Source: Undaria pinnatifida (lineage: Eukaryota; Sar; Phaeophyceae; Laminariales; Alariaceae). From it: a stretch of DNA of 64,000 bases. This document shows positions 44,820 through 57,400 of the stretch, piece after piece. A model generated the notes under the pieces. The model worked only from the letters and a program-made list of their open reading frames with translations, did no database searches and was not told where the DNA came from. The translations under genes were made by a program, and so were the position numbers. Location: NCBI GenBank assembly GCA_012845835.1, contig JABAKD010000011.1, positions 9,548,381-9,612,380 on the forward strand. Reading direction: 5' to 3'. Every line of letters starts with the position of its first letter. The stretch's first letter is position 1.

Positions 44820-45077
44820 CTAGTTCTTCGATGGCCGCAGGGGTCTACTCTGGGCTATGTAAGTCGAAAGTTTTTTTGCGCAGATGCCTCGGCAGGCCGT
44901 GCCAGACGCTGCGGCGTCCAATGTCTTTCCGGAGTCGAGCGCTGCAAGCCCTGCGCCAATCCCCACGACCGCGGCGACATGTCTAAGTACCTTAGCATCT
45001 ACGGTCGCCACAGCGACGGCAGGCTCATGTTCAGCCGACGACACACTCGCCCCCGCAAGGTGAAGCACGATGTCCAT
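44820..45077 (-). pseudogene. N-terminal open frame of the retroelement (gag/protease region remnant)
   Basis: From ATG at 45077: MDIVLHLAGASVSSAEHEPA and onward for 85 codons. It is rich in Ala and Val, with no CCHC zinc knuckle and no DSG/DTG protease motif. The distance from this ATG to RT is under 300 bp, far too short for a complete Gag-PR, so most of that region has been deleted. Confidence 0.45.
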
Positions 45078-45172
45078 TCCGCGCGCGCGAATTGGGTTGA
45101 GCGTACGTAGCGCGTTCTGTTACGTTTTTTTTGCGACCGCTTGGGCTTTTGCTCCAGGGCGATACCATAACA

Positions 45173-47290
45173 GTGACCAATAGGTCCGCGAATTGTCGAT
45201 CGATACCCTATTGTTTGACTAATAGATATCAATAGGTATGCGAAATTGTCGATCGATATCTATTGTTGCTTTGGCCACAGTAGGTATAAAGCCCTGTACA
45301 TGGTCTAGTGCATACGCCTGGTGATCTGTCCACAAGTTGGTGTATTGAATATCGATATTTCTTTTTTTAACCTGTATAATACGAACATGAAAGTGTCGAT
45401 GGATACCTATAATATTTCTTCGCCCAATAGGTTCAGAGGAATTGGTATGATTGATACCCTCGCAAGAGCAATGGTGGGGGAGAGGTGTTTCTGTTGTTCA
45501 ACAACAGCAGCAGCAGCTATCGATTGAAATCCTCACAAACCTATCTATTTTTAGAACTTCTATTTATGCCAGGTATTAATTACTATAGCGTAAATCTGCT
45601 GCTGTTTTGAAATAAAAGCCAAGAAGTAGGTCAAGGTACACATATTGCTATAACCCGAGGTATGCATTCAAAAAATAGCCTAGGGTATATACGGCATATA
45701 GGTATGTCGTTCTAAGCAATAGGGTATCTAGTCTATACATTTACAAGCAGTAGTAGTAGGTGGTATCGATCAAAACCCTTGCAAATATTGTTAAGTTAAT
45801 TTATTGTCAATAATAATAGATATCTCGATCGATACGTTGCGAGCCTATTGAATTGGGCAATAGGCGTCGATCGATACCCTTGAAAACCTATTACATTGAG
45901 CAAGAGGTGTCGATCGATCTCATCGCACACTCATCGCTTTAACTAATAGGTGGTATTGCTCAAACGGTAGCCTGTCGGGAGTCATTTTCAAATCATGTTG
46001 GTGCCCACAATACCTATCTCTCGATGTACACCTTTGCGAGGATATCGGTCGAGCACAATAGGCTATTGTGGTCACTGCCCTAACCCTGCTGTTGATTACA
46101 ATACCTCCTGTCGATAGACCCCGAAGCCGAGCTATTGCGCCCCGCGATAGGTATCGATCCTCCTAATTAATTGCCAATCTATTGACCCATCGCTTCAACC
46201 AATAAGGTGGTATTGATTGGTGGCGATAAAAAGGTATTGCTCAAACGGTAGCCTGTCGGGAGTCATTTTCAAATCATGTTGTTGGTGCTCAAAATACCTA
46301 TCTTTCGATATACACCTTTGCGAGGATATCGGTCCCACAATAGGCTATTGTGGTCACTGCCCTAACCTGGTCACTGCCCTAACCCTGCTGTTGATTACAA
46401 TACCTCCTGTCGATAGACCCCGAAGCCGAGCTATTGTGCCCCGCGATAGGTATCGATCCTCCTTATTAATTGCCAATCTATTGTTGGCCCAATAGCCTAT
46501 TCGATAGCAGGGTATTATCCAGGGTACAAGAAGGAACTGAACGCTCGCAAACAGGCCGCTCTGAAACACTGCAGGCTTGAGCTTCGCATCTTACACACAT
46601 AGTAACAGTAATCACCACCTTGTTGTTGGCACCGTCCACCTTAAGCTTACCAAGACACTAGAAGGACAGGCAGCGCCGTATTCGGGGATTCTCCGCTGGG
46701 CTGGAGGGGCATGCGGCGTGGATGATGAATGGCAAACTGAAGTTACTACTAGCTATTGTACCGAGACGCGCTGTCTTCGAGCACCTTTGCTTTCCAACAC
46801 TGAAACGAAAAAAAAATGGCGAAAGGTCTTCCACGTACCGATATAGACAATAATAATAGCGAGTTGTGTAAGGTCTGCCGATACCCATCGTCAGATGAAA
46901 CAATAGTTAAAGGTCTATCGATACGTGTTTTTCCGAAACAATAGATTTGGGGTAAAACTTCTATCGATACCTAGATCGTCCAAAACACAACAATAGGTTT
47001 GGGACGATAGGTATATCGATACCTATCATCGTTAGAAACAACAATAGGTTTCGTCTCTCGCAGTCCCAATAGTATATCGTGCCCGAACAGGCATGCTCTG
47101 GAAATTCCTTTCGATAGTTATTTCTATCAACGATAGGTTTTGATAGTGCACACAACATGCATGTCAATACGATATTGGCCGAACAATAGACCAACGTTCG
47201 AAGGTGTCAATCGATACCTAATGCCTGCCATACAAAAATATTTAAAAAGTGCCTATCTATACCTATCGCAAGCAACAATAATTGGCCTCG
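45173..47290. repeat. TCGATCGATACC satellite, right flank
   Basis: About 2.1 kb of diverged repeats of CAATAGGT...ATTGTCGATCGATACCTATTG in both orientations (for example 45197, 45256, 45829, 45871, 46909, 46964 and 47212). Unit spacing is irregular (about 45-75 bp). This is the continuation of 39850-40137, split by the retroelement. Confidence 0.75.
45953..46482 (+). repeat. Tandem segmental duplication, ~280-bp offset
   Basis: GGTATTGCTCAAACGGTAGC ... TCATTTTCAAATCATGTTG ... CACCTTTGCGAGGATATCGG ... CTGTTGATTACAATACCTCC ... CCGAAGCCGAGCTATTG occurs at 45953-46192 and 46231-46482. The second copy carries an extra 20-bp duplication (TGGTCACTGCCCTAACC twice, 46349-46383). Confidence 0.9.
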
Positions 47291-48431
47291 TGTTGGGATA
47301 AGATTGTAGTGGTACTCCGAGTGGGGATGCGTGTGGTTGGCGGTGTTGGGAAGCGTGCTCCCCATGGGTTCCGGTGTCTTTGGTTGGTCTCTCCTCATGG
47401 TTCGCTGGATAGACCCAAAAGCTTATGCATTATTTCCTCTACATTGAACTCTAAAAGACAGACATAACAGGGCTGCAGGGTAGCGCCGAGTAGCGCAGGG
47501 TAGAGCAGGGTAGCGCAGGTAGTGAGACGAGGGGCGTCCTGCTTGTCCCATCATCGTCACCTACATTACCGCCCATCTATAATGGCCTTGACGTGAATGT
47601 GACATCAAATATCACGTCGTGGTTTCACCTCAACCATGACACGGTTTCACGTCGAATTTATAAACCGTCCTTCTACGGAGGGCACTCCATTACGGGATCC
47701 TTGTTGTTGTTGTTGTTGTTTGCTCACATTAACTCTTGTAAAAAATCTAGATCGATTGTCTACTCGTATATTGACCTGGAACCTATTGCCCAGGGTGGGG
47801 TCATATATAGCGCCAGTATCAGTGGACCAGCCGGGAACACCGGTACCATGGCGACAACTGGCACGACTCCTTACCCTCCACCACTGGTCGAATCCCCATC
47901 TTAAAGCGATATCACAGGCACAGCAGTAGCAGGCAGCCGGCACTACTACTAATAATACTTAACCAGCACTATTATAGAGAAAACCACCTACGATGCTGTA
48001 CCAGAGTACCGTGATTTCCACTTTGAACGGAAATTTTAAGGACCGTGTAAATTCAATATTAAAAATAATACAATCATTACATTTCAGTCCAAGGTGGTAC
48101 ACGGATGAAATTAATTGATATTTTTTGCTTTTTTTGCAAGATATTGCTTCGTACGAATAGTCTAATAGTCTAGTCTAGACTAGACTATACATGGTGTAAT
48201 AAACAAAGACGAAATTGCTGCCGTTGGACTTTTTTTTTTTTTTCCACCACGCGTGTTTGTTCTTTGAGATCTTGAGGCTGCTGTGCACACTAAAACGCAA
48301 TTTCACTTTTTCTGCGTGCCTGCCACCACCTCACCTTACGTCTCTGCTACAACAATCAGAGAGAGAGAGAGTGCCAGACACCGGCGCAACTGCAGAAGAT
48401 CTCGCATACGACAGCAGAACAGTCAGTCATC
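47291..48431. other. Intergenic upstream of second gene
   Basis: 47460-47525 is a short GGGTAGCGCAG repeat (about 4 units). 48160-48190 is a CTAGTCTAGACTAGACTA palindromic stretch. The last ~80 bp before 48432 (with GAGAGAGAGAG at 48360) is probably 5' UTR. No other feature is seen. Confidence 0.4.
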
Positions 48432-51400
48432 ATGACCACCACCATGTTCCCTTCCACCTCCAGCACTGCGTCATCTGCTCGCCTCGCGGCTGGGAACACA
48501 AAGCAAATACAGACATGGCAGGGGCGGCAGCAGGATGAAGATGCTGCGGCATCCCTTGTTGCCCTGTACGACGAGCTGGTGGAGTATCAGGTGTGGGCAC
48601 ATACTGAGAGGGGGGGTAACTAAGCTAGCCCTCTCGCGCTATAGACTAATATCCGAGAAATGGCATCAGCAACGTAGTAGATACCAGGTAGCTATTAATA
48701 GAGCAGTTTTTCGGCATCCCGAGAAGGCTCCGCACAGACTCTCAATCATATAGCAACAGGTGGATCGGTTGTAAAAGAGAGCACGGCCGGGGGTTTGTTG
48801 CCGTTGTCCTTTATGCGGGCGGTGGCGAGTGTCTCTAGCATACACCGAGCGCTGCTACTCTGCTACTATTGTAGAGGGAGGGTAGTCCTCCCACCATCCA
48901 AAAGATGAGGCATCGCGGCAAAAAGTTCAGATGGCTTTCAGTTTCGAGATCGCGAGAGAAAAGGGCTCCACGCAGATCCACACCCCTAAAGAGGAATCGA
49001 GGCTAACGAGAGCAGCGGGCGGGCGGGTCTGTCGATGTGGAAAAATCAATACTTCGAAGTACATGCATATTGTAGAGAGAGCGGTAATATACAGCTGCAG
49101 TCACGATCATTGTTGTTGCGGTTGTGCTCTTTGGGGAAGCGGTTGCAGGCGCCGCCCCTATCGTGCTACCGCTGCCGCCATGGCTCAGGTATAACAAATA
49201 ACGATTACCCCTATTAGCTTGCCTCCATGTGAATGTCATCTGCTACTACACTGCGTGCATGCAAGCGATATTGTACTGGGTGGTGTAGACAGCACAACAG
49301 ATGTGAAGAGCGCAGTCGGTACAAAGGTACTATCTGTGCTGTTGTAGCTTTTTCGACGAACAACGAGGAAACGGTAAGTACGCTTGTGCAACTGAGTGAG
49401 ATCATCATGTTTTTTTGTCTAGTTTTCTGGTTGACAAGGTGTGCGCGTATCCTTGGTGTTTTCAGTTGTTGTGCTTGTGCTTGCAGCTTGCTCCTCCCGT
49501 GTGCCCTCCAGCCCCCCCAGAAAAACTTGGGAAGCAACCGCGGCTCCCTCCCCGTCCCGCCACACCCTCACCCCCAGGAAAACAAGACCGCCCCCTACAA
49601 CAACAACCGCGGTGATAATGGTGAAGGCTCCCTCTTCGACAGTATTATGGCAGGAATCGAGAAGGAACACGAGCAGCACCTCAGCGACGAGCGGCACCAC
49701 GGGCGCCTACGCCCGCAGCACCTGCAGACGCTGCACGATCCGCATGAGGAGCAGCACCAACAGCAACACCAGCAACACCAGCAGCAGCATCAGCAAGTAG
49801 TTTCCGCCTCTGCCCCTCACGCTGACTCGTCCGAGCTTATCGGAGGCAAGCGCTCGGTGCGGCCTTCATTGCCCTCGGAGCAGAAGCAGCAGCAGCACCA
49901 CCACCTCCAGCAGTCTCCCCCCCAGGGGCAGCATCATGAGAGGGAGGAGGGGGAGAGTGGGGAGATGGATCCGCCCGCCGCCGCTGCCGTCCCTGACAAG
50001 CCGGTGGGGGGGATTTTCGGAGACAAAGCAGTGATCGACGCCTACGAGTGCGCGATGGAGAAAAGCATGAAGAACGCGGAAGACACCAAGGACGCGCTAT
50101 CTCGGATGATACCAAGGGTCATCCGAAACCAGGTGCGTGCAGTACAGTACTGGCTCTATGATAAGAACCCGTGATGTTGTATTTTAAGTTTTAATTAATA
50201 AATGGGTGCATTTCTTGTTCTTGAGAAAGGGTGCGTCGTGCACTAACTTCAGTACTATCTAACAGATGTCCAATTTCTTATTCTGAGGGACCTGTAGTTT
50301 TTTCTTTCTGCCTTTAGAAGTTTCTTGGGGGGGTCTTTACGTTAGACGGCCGGGGGTTCCCATACATCTGTAGAAATGAAGGATATAGACTATTTATATA
50401 TATATCCTACCCGGTACCAGCAAGGATGTTAGACAAAACAGCACAGGACATCTATTGTAATAAGAAATCGAAATACCGGCCCAGTCGGGGCTTCTTTTTT
50501 GGGACAGGGTGCGTTCTTCATCAACTTTGGTATGCTCTAGCGACTCCCAGATTCTTAGTATTTACCTGTCAATATCAGCCCCCCTCTCTATTTATCTACC
50601 TAATTATGATTAGTTGCCCTGCACAGTTCTTATCAATGGTGGTCCTTCGATAGGGCCGGTTGAGTAGTGCCGGTTGCCCGCTATAGTGCCTGTGAAATTG
50701 CTTGGCACAAATGGGAACAACAACAATTTCAGTAATAGATAAGAACACAAAATGAAGATATAAAACGAAAGAAAGAAAAAGAAAGAGCAAAAAACAAAGA
50801 AAAAAGAAAAAAAAGCAAATAAGAAATACGAAGCTACGTCGTAAATAAAAAAGAAAAAGGTAGATATAAAAAACAAAGAGAAAAAAAATACAACCCCGAG
50901 CATGAGGCAACATCAATATCATACCAGGTACAGCAGTGTACCGGAGACATAATGGACGCACGGGGGGAAGCAAGTCAAGGCCCCGAAAAAACAAATTATA
51001 CCGCAGCAAGCAGGAGTGTTGTATACATAGTAGATACCTGGTTGGAGTATAGCAGTACACCTACCTGTTAGCATTAGTAAACGATCACGAAGAAAGCCGG
51101 GCTGAGATTGACAGGAAGATAAGAAATTTTGGGGGGTCGTTGTACTAAGTTAGTGTAGAACGTACCCTTTCACAAAAAATAACTAATTTATTCTGGGATA
51201 GTTTTCCTGTTTCTTGCTGAGTGTCCTGTACTCCGTGCTCTGGTCTTTTCCAAGGGGCAATCAAGGGCGTCAGCCAACCACAGTTAATACTGCCGTAGGC
51301 TGCACCTGGTCCATTTTGACTCTAAAAACAGATTCATATACTTAAATCAAGTAATAAGCAGCTCACCATAGAATACGAACCACACGCAATACGCCAACCG

Positions 51401-54400
51401 ACCTCAAAGCGGAAAACGTGTTCTTGTTTCTTTTTCAATATTAGAGTGCTGCTGTACCAGCTACTACTGTCCATTGGACCAGTGCCAACAGAACCCTCCT
51501 CTTGTGTGACCCAATGACTATTCCCAATGCTTCTTTTTCGCGGTTGGTCGCGCGGTCACCTGCCCTGTGAACAGGTCGAAAATGAGCAAGGATGGAGAAA
51601 GGTAATTGGCCTCATGCACACCTCTGGCGTACAGCTCACGGCCGACAACGCCTGGCTGACGGCCGCTAACCACACCCTCCAGGCGGACAACTACGCCCTG
51701 GAGCGGAAGCTCCGGGACCTGGAGAACGGGATGACGATGGCGGTGGCTGAGCGAGACTTCTTAGCTCTTAAACTTGCGGAGTTCGGTGTTGAGTCGCCGA
51801 CCAGACACATTGGAAACTTCGACATGTGCAGCACCAACGGCAACCACGATATGAACAACAACACCCCCGGCAAAAGCAACGACAGCTACATAAACAGCAA
51901 CGCCGACGCTAACGGCAACCACGGCAACAACGACGGAAGCTGCTGCATGGATGCAGGCTACTCGAGTCCATACGACTTGCGTGCCCTCGTTTCTCTGGCG
52001 GCAACCACCACGCCTCTGCCGCCATTGGAGATGACCACGGCAGCATCCCCGAGCCCAGTGGCTCTTCGCGCCCTCGCCTCTTTGGCCGCGACCACCACAC
52101 CGCTGCCGTTGCTGGCAACCGCGACGACTACGGCAACCCCTTCAAGGAGCCCAGTGGCTATGCGTTTGCTCGCGGCATTAGCGGCAGCCACCACGCCACT
52201 GCCGTCGGCAACGACCACAACTGCGACCACGAACGCGACCACGACCCCTTCGATTAATCCAGTCGTTCTGCGGTTCCTCGCGTCGTTGGCGGCGACCACC
52301 ACGCCACTGCCAGTTCTGTCAACAACGACCGCGGCAGCCCCTGTCGCCCACGCCACGCCCACCGCCACCCCCATGCGGATGTCACCAAACGACGACAACG
52401 AAGAGCAGCAGCGCGTTAAGGGGACCAAGCGCATGCCCCCAACGCCAGTCGCCGTCGCCGCCACCCCCGCCACCTCGACCACCCCTAGCATGGTCGCCGC
52501 TACCGCCGCCCCCACCATCACCGCCGTCCCTGCCGTCCTCCCCACTCCCACCGTCGCTGCCACCCCTGCCCCTGCCACCACCGTCGCTACGCCCACCCCC
52601 ACGCGAGAGCTGTTTACCAACGAGATCCGCAGTGGAAAGGTCACGGGATACTCGAGCGGGGGGCGTGCCCCTTGGGTCGGGGTTGGGGTCGGGGGCGCCC
52701 TCTTCTCCTCGCCACTGGTCGCTTCATCGGCTGAGAAGCAAACTACTGCCGCTAGGCGCGCCGCCGCGGACACGCAGTCTCCGTTGTCGGCGATACCCAC
52801 CAATGCGATGCGCCAAGCAGTGCCGTCTACCGTGACCAAGGGGAGGAAGGCCACGGCATGCCCCGCCTCGCCTGGCTTTGCGTCTCTGATAAGGTACGGT
52901 ACTTATAGGGTATGGTTTGCCTTGTTTCAGCCGCCACGCCTACTATACGTGCTGATTTTGTTTCCTTCAAGTTAAGGCTTCTTGTTTCAAGTTTCCGACG
53001 CTGTTCGGTGAAAGGGCCAGGGAAAAGGAATTAAGATTACGATTAACGCTGCTTTTTGGCGGGCGCCATATAACTCCCGATGTCCGATACGAGACTTTTC
53101 AGTGCAATGCAGTAGGCGTACGATCGAGAGCGCGTGGTTTTCGTGACGTTTTATACGTTTCGTTTTATAAGGGTGATGAAGCGAGTGCGTGATCTTCGTC
53201 AGTCATATTCGAAGTAAATTTCAGGTGGATTTGATGAAGATTTTTACCCCCCCCTCCCCCCCCCAGCCGCCTCCCTCCTGAGCAAGACCCCTTTTATCTT
53301 CACTCCTCCTGCTCTTGCCGCTTCTAAGAAATACCTGGTACAACATATCCAATCCAACATGTAACACCTCTCCCCGATAAAACAAGCCTTGTTCACTCGC
53401 CCTCGCCCCCGGCCACCTTGTGTTTGTTTGTCGCCCTGCCTCCTCTTTTCCAGGAGCACCGAAAGTTCCAAGGCAGCGGCGAGGCCAGCAGCGGAGACGG
53501 CGGCCAAGGGGATCGTGCCCGCCTATAGGAGGGTGCAAGGAGGCCGAACTTCCGTCGCAGAGAAGGAAGGGGCGAAGCGACTGAGGTACGATGTCTTCAT
53601 AGCGCGGTGACACTGAAACAGTGCTGTGTCGCCTGTTCTATTATATGGTACCGTGCGTACGCTGATAACTAGATCATATATACGGCAGACCAGTACGCTG
53701 CGCCAAATCAATGGCGATATTTCGTTGGCTGAACGGTGATGATACTTTGTTGACTTAACGGTGACATTACTGCATCTCGATCTTTGACTCATGCCGAGAA
53801 AGGAATGCCCTTGTGTTTTGTGAGGCTGTTGACCGTGGGGAACTTTATACTTGTTGTTCAACCAAAAACTGATTGCTTGCTGCGAGCAAAACGTGAAGCA
53901 GGTTCAACGCGATGAAGAATTTTACGGGATTGCCTCTAATCTTAGTTTGCTGTCTTTGCACGTTTTGGCCAGCTCCCCCTCTTCTCGGAACTCAGACCAG
54001 GGGTCACATAGCAGGCTCGCCCCTCCCGTTCCCCCCCTTAAGGGTGCATACCTTATTTTTGATGGCGAGATGAGTTAAGATTTGTTTTTCTCGCCAACTA
54101 GCTTCGAATTTTCCATACACCCGTGCTAGTCACGTATTATCAAAAGAATTTTTCCTTGGAGATCTCCTCGAGCTCGCGAAATCGACTTCACTTAGTATTA
54201 ATATTATTAGTAGCATCAATTAATAGTATTAGTAGTTACGAGGTAATCGACGCATAGTATTAGTATTAGTAGTTATGAGGATATCGACGCATAGTATTAG
54301 TAGTATTAGTATTTATGAGGTAATCGACGCATGGTATTAGTAGTATTAGTAGTTAGGTTTTTCATCTGTGGGGTAGCAGTTAAATTTTTGTCCAAATCAG

Positions 54401-57400
54401 TTTTTTTCACCAGGAGAGATCTTAAGCTCCCCAATCGAGGAAATCTGAGGGAAAAGATGGTGCACCTCCGTCGTAGCACGCGTCAAAACCCGATGGGCAA
54501 TACCTTGACCTAGACATACAAAAGTCATAATTGAATACTAAAAAAATAGACGATTTGGGTTAAGCCCGGAAATTCAGAAAATATTTGTGCCAGGAGGTGC
54601 CACCTCTACCGTAGCGCGCGTCGTCAGTCATAAACGACCTGGCCAAAAAGAGGTACCGTACCCCTATGGTAGCAGTGACGAGGTTTACCACCAGACTAGA
54701 CGAACTGGCCACAAAGAGGTACCGTACCGCTATGGGAGCAGTGGCGAGGTTTACCACTAGACTCGACCAACTGGCCAAAAAAAGGTACGGTACCCCCCAT
54801 GGTAGCAGTGACGAGGTTTACAACTAGACTAGGCCAACTGGCCAAAAAGATGTACAGCAGTATCCCCTATGGTAGCAGTGACGAGGTTTACCACCAGACT
54901 AGACCAACTGGCCAAAAAGAGGTACCGTACCCTTATGGTAGCAGTGACGAGGTTTACCACCAGACTAAACCAACTGACCAAAAAGAGATGTCGTACCCCC
55001 TATGGTAGCAGTGACGACGTTTACCACCAGATTAGACCAACTGGCCCAAACGAGGTACTGTACCTCTATGTTAGCAGTGACGAGGTTTACCACCAGACTA
55101 GACCAACTGACCAAAAAGAGGTACGGTACCCCCCATGGTAGCGGTGACGAGGTACGCCACTAGACTAGACCAAGAAGTGACCAAAAAGAGGCACCGTACC
55201 CCTACGGAAGCAGTGACGAGGTTTACCACTAGACTAGACCGCACCCACCAGAAAGAGGTACTGTACCTCTACGGTAGTAGTGGCGAGGTTTACCACTAGA
55301 CTAGACCAACTGCCCAAAAGGAGGTACAACTACACTCCTACGATAGCAGTGACGAGGTTTACCACTAGACTAGACCAACTGGCAAAAAAAGGTACGGTAC
55401 CCGTATGGTAGCAATGACGAGATGTACAACTAGACTCGACCAACTGGCCAAAAAGAGGTACCGTGCCCCTATGTTAGCAGTGACGAGGTTTACCACCAGA
55501 CTAGAGCAACTAGCCAAAAAGAGATACTGTAGCAGTGACAAAGGTTTACCACTAAACTAGACGAACTGGCCAAGAAGAGGTATTGTACCCCCTACGGTAG
55601 CAGCGACGAGGTTTATCACTAGACGAGACCAACGAGCCAAAAAGAGGCACCGTACCCCTACGGAAGCAGTGACGAGGTTTACCACTAGACTAGACCGCAC
55701 CGGCCAGAAAGAGGTACTGTACCTCTACGGTAGCAGTGGCGAAGTTTACCACTAGACTAGACCAACTGCCCAAAAAGAGGTACAACCACACTCCTGCGGT
55801 AGCAGTGACGAGGTTTACCACTAGACTAGACAAACTGGCCAAAAAAGGTACGGTACCCCCATGGTAGCAGTGGCGAGATTCACAATTAGACTAGACCAAC
55901 TGGCCAAAAAGAGGTACCGTGCCGCTATGTTAGCAGTGACGAGCTTTACCACTAGACTAGGGCAACTGGCCAAAAAGAGATACTGCACTTTTACGGTAGC
56001 AGTGACGAGGTTTACCACTAGACTAGACCAACTGGCCAAGAAGAGGTACTGTGCCCCGTACGGAAGCAGCGACGAGGTTTACCACTAGACGAGACCAACG
56101 AGCCAAAAAGGGGCACTGTACCCCTATGTTAGCAGTGACGAGGTTTACCACTAGACGAGACCAACGAGCCAAAAAGAGGCACTGTACCCCTACGTTAGCA
56201 GTGACGAGGTTTACCACTAGACGAGACCAACGAGCCAAAAAGAGGCACTGTACCCCTACGTTAGCAGTGACGAGGTTTACCACTAGACCGGACCAACTGG
56301 CCAAAAAGAGATACTGTACCCCCTGTGGCAGCAGTGACGACGTTTACCACTAGACTAGACCAACTGGACAAATAGAGGTACTGTGCCTCTATGGTAGCCG
56401 TGACGAGGTTTATCGCCAGACTAGACCAACTGACCTACAAGAGGTACGGTACCCCCCATGGTAGCAGTGACGAGGTACGCCACTAGACTGGACCAAGTGG
56501 CCAAAAAGAGGCACCGTACCCCTATGTTAGCAGTGACGAGGTTTACCACTAGACTCGACCAACTGGCCAAAATAGGTACGGTACCCCTATGTTAGCAGTG
56601 ACGAGATTACCACTAGACTCGACCAACTGGCCAAATAGAGGTACCGTACCCCTGTGTTAGCAGTGACGAGGTTTACCACTAGACTCGACCAACGGGCCAA
56701 AAAGAGGCACTGTACCCCTATGTTAGCAGTGACGAGATTTACCACTAGACCGGACCAACTGGCCAAAAAGAGGTACCGTACCCCCTATGGTAGCAGTGAC
56801 GAGGTTTACCACCAGACTAGACCAACTGGCCCAAAAGAGGCACTTTACCTCTATGTTAACAGTGACGACGTTTACCACCAGACTAGACCAACTGACCAAA
56901 AAGAGGTACGGTACCCCCCATGGTAGCAGTGACAAGATACGCCACTAGACTAGACCAAGTGACCAAAAAGAGGCACCGTACCCCTACGGAAGCAGTGACG
57001 AGGTTCACCACTAGACTAGACCGCACCGGCTAGAAAGAGGTACTGTACCTCTACGGTAGCAGTGGCGAGGTTTACCACTAGGCTAGACCAACTTGCCAAA
57101 AAGGGGTACTATTAATACCACACTTCCACGGTAGCAGGGACGAGATTTACCACTAGACTAGACCAACTGGCCAAAAAATGTACCGTACCCCTATGTTAGC
57201 AGTGACGAGGTTTACCACTAGACTAGAGCAACTGTCCAAAAAGAGGTACTGTACCCCTACGGTAGCAGTGACGAGGTTTACGACTAGACTAGACGAAGTG
57301 GCCAAATAGAGGTATTGTACCCCCTACGGTAGCAACGAAGAGGTTTACCACTAGACAAGACCAACGGGCCAAAAAGAGGCACTGTACCCCTATGTAAGCA

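Larger units (their letters stand above)
40138..45172 (-). mobile_element. Ty3/gypsy LTR retrotransposon, decayed, minus strand
   Basis: In minus orientation the order is: truncated 5' LTR (45153-45172), leader and first ATG (45077), reverse transcriptase, RNase H, zinc-finger integrase, and a C-terminal SH3/Tudor-like module (40881-41156). An inverted leader copy (40625-40730) and the 3' LTR (40138-40395) follow. RT-RNaseH-integrase order places it in the Ty3/gypsy class. Pol is broken by several frameshifts and stops and cannot be functional. The element is inserted in the TCGATCGATACC satellite. No target-site duplication was recognised, which fits the rearranged ends. Confidence 0.9.

Noticed and set aside
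51958..52854. 298-codon antisense frame over the TTTPLP exon
   Set aside because: Val/Ala-rich shadow of the Thr/Ala/Pro repeats on the plus strand.
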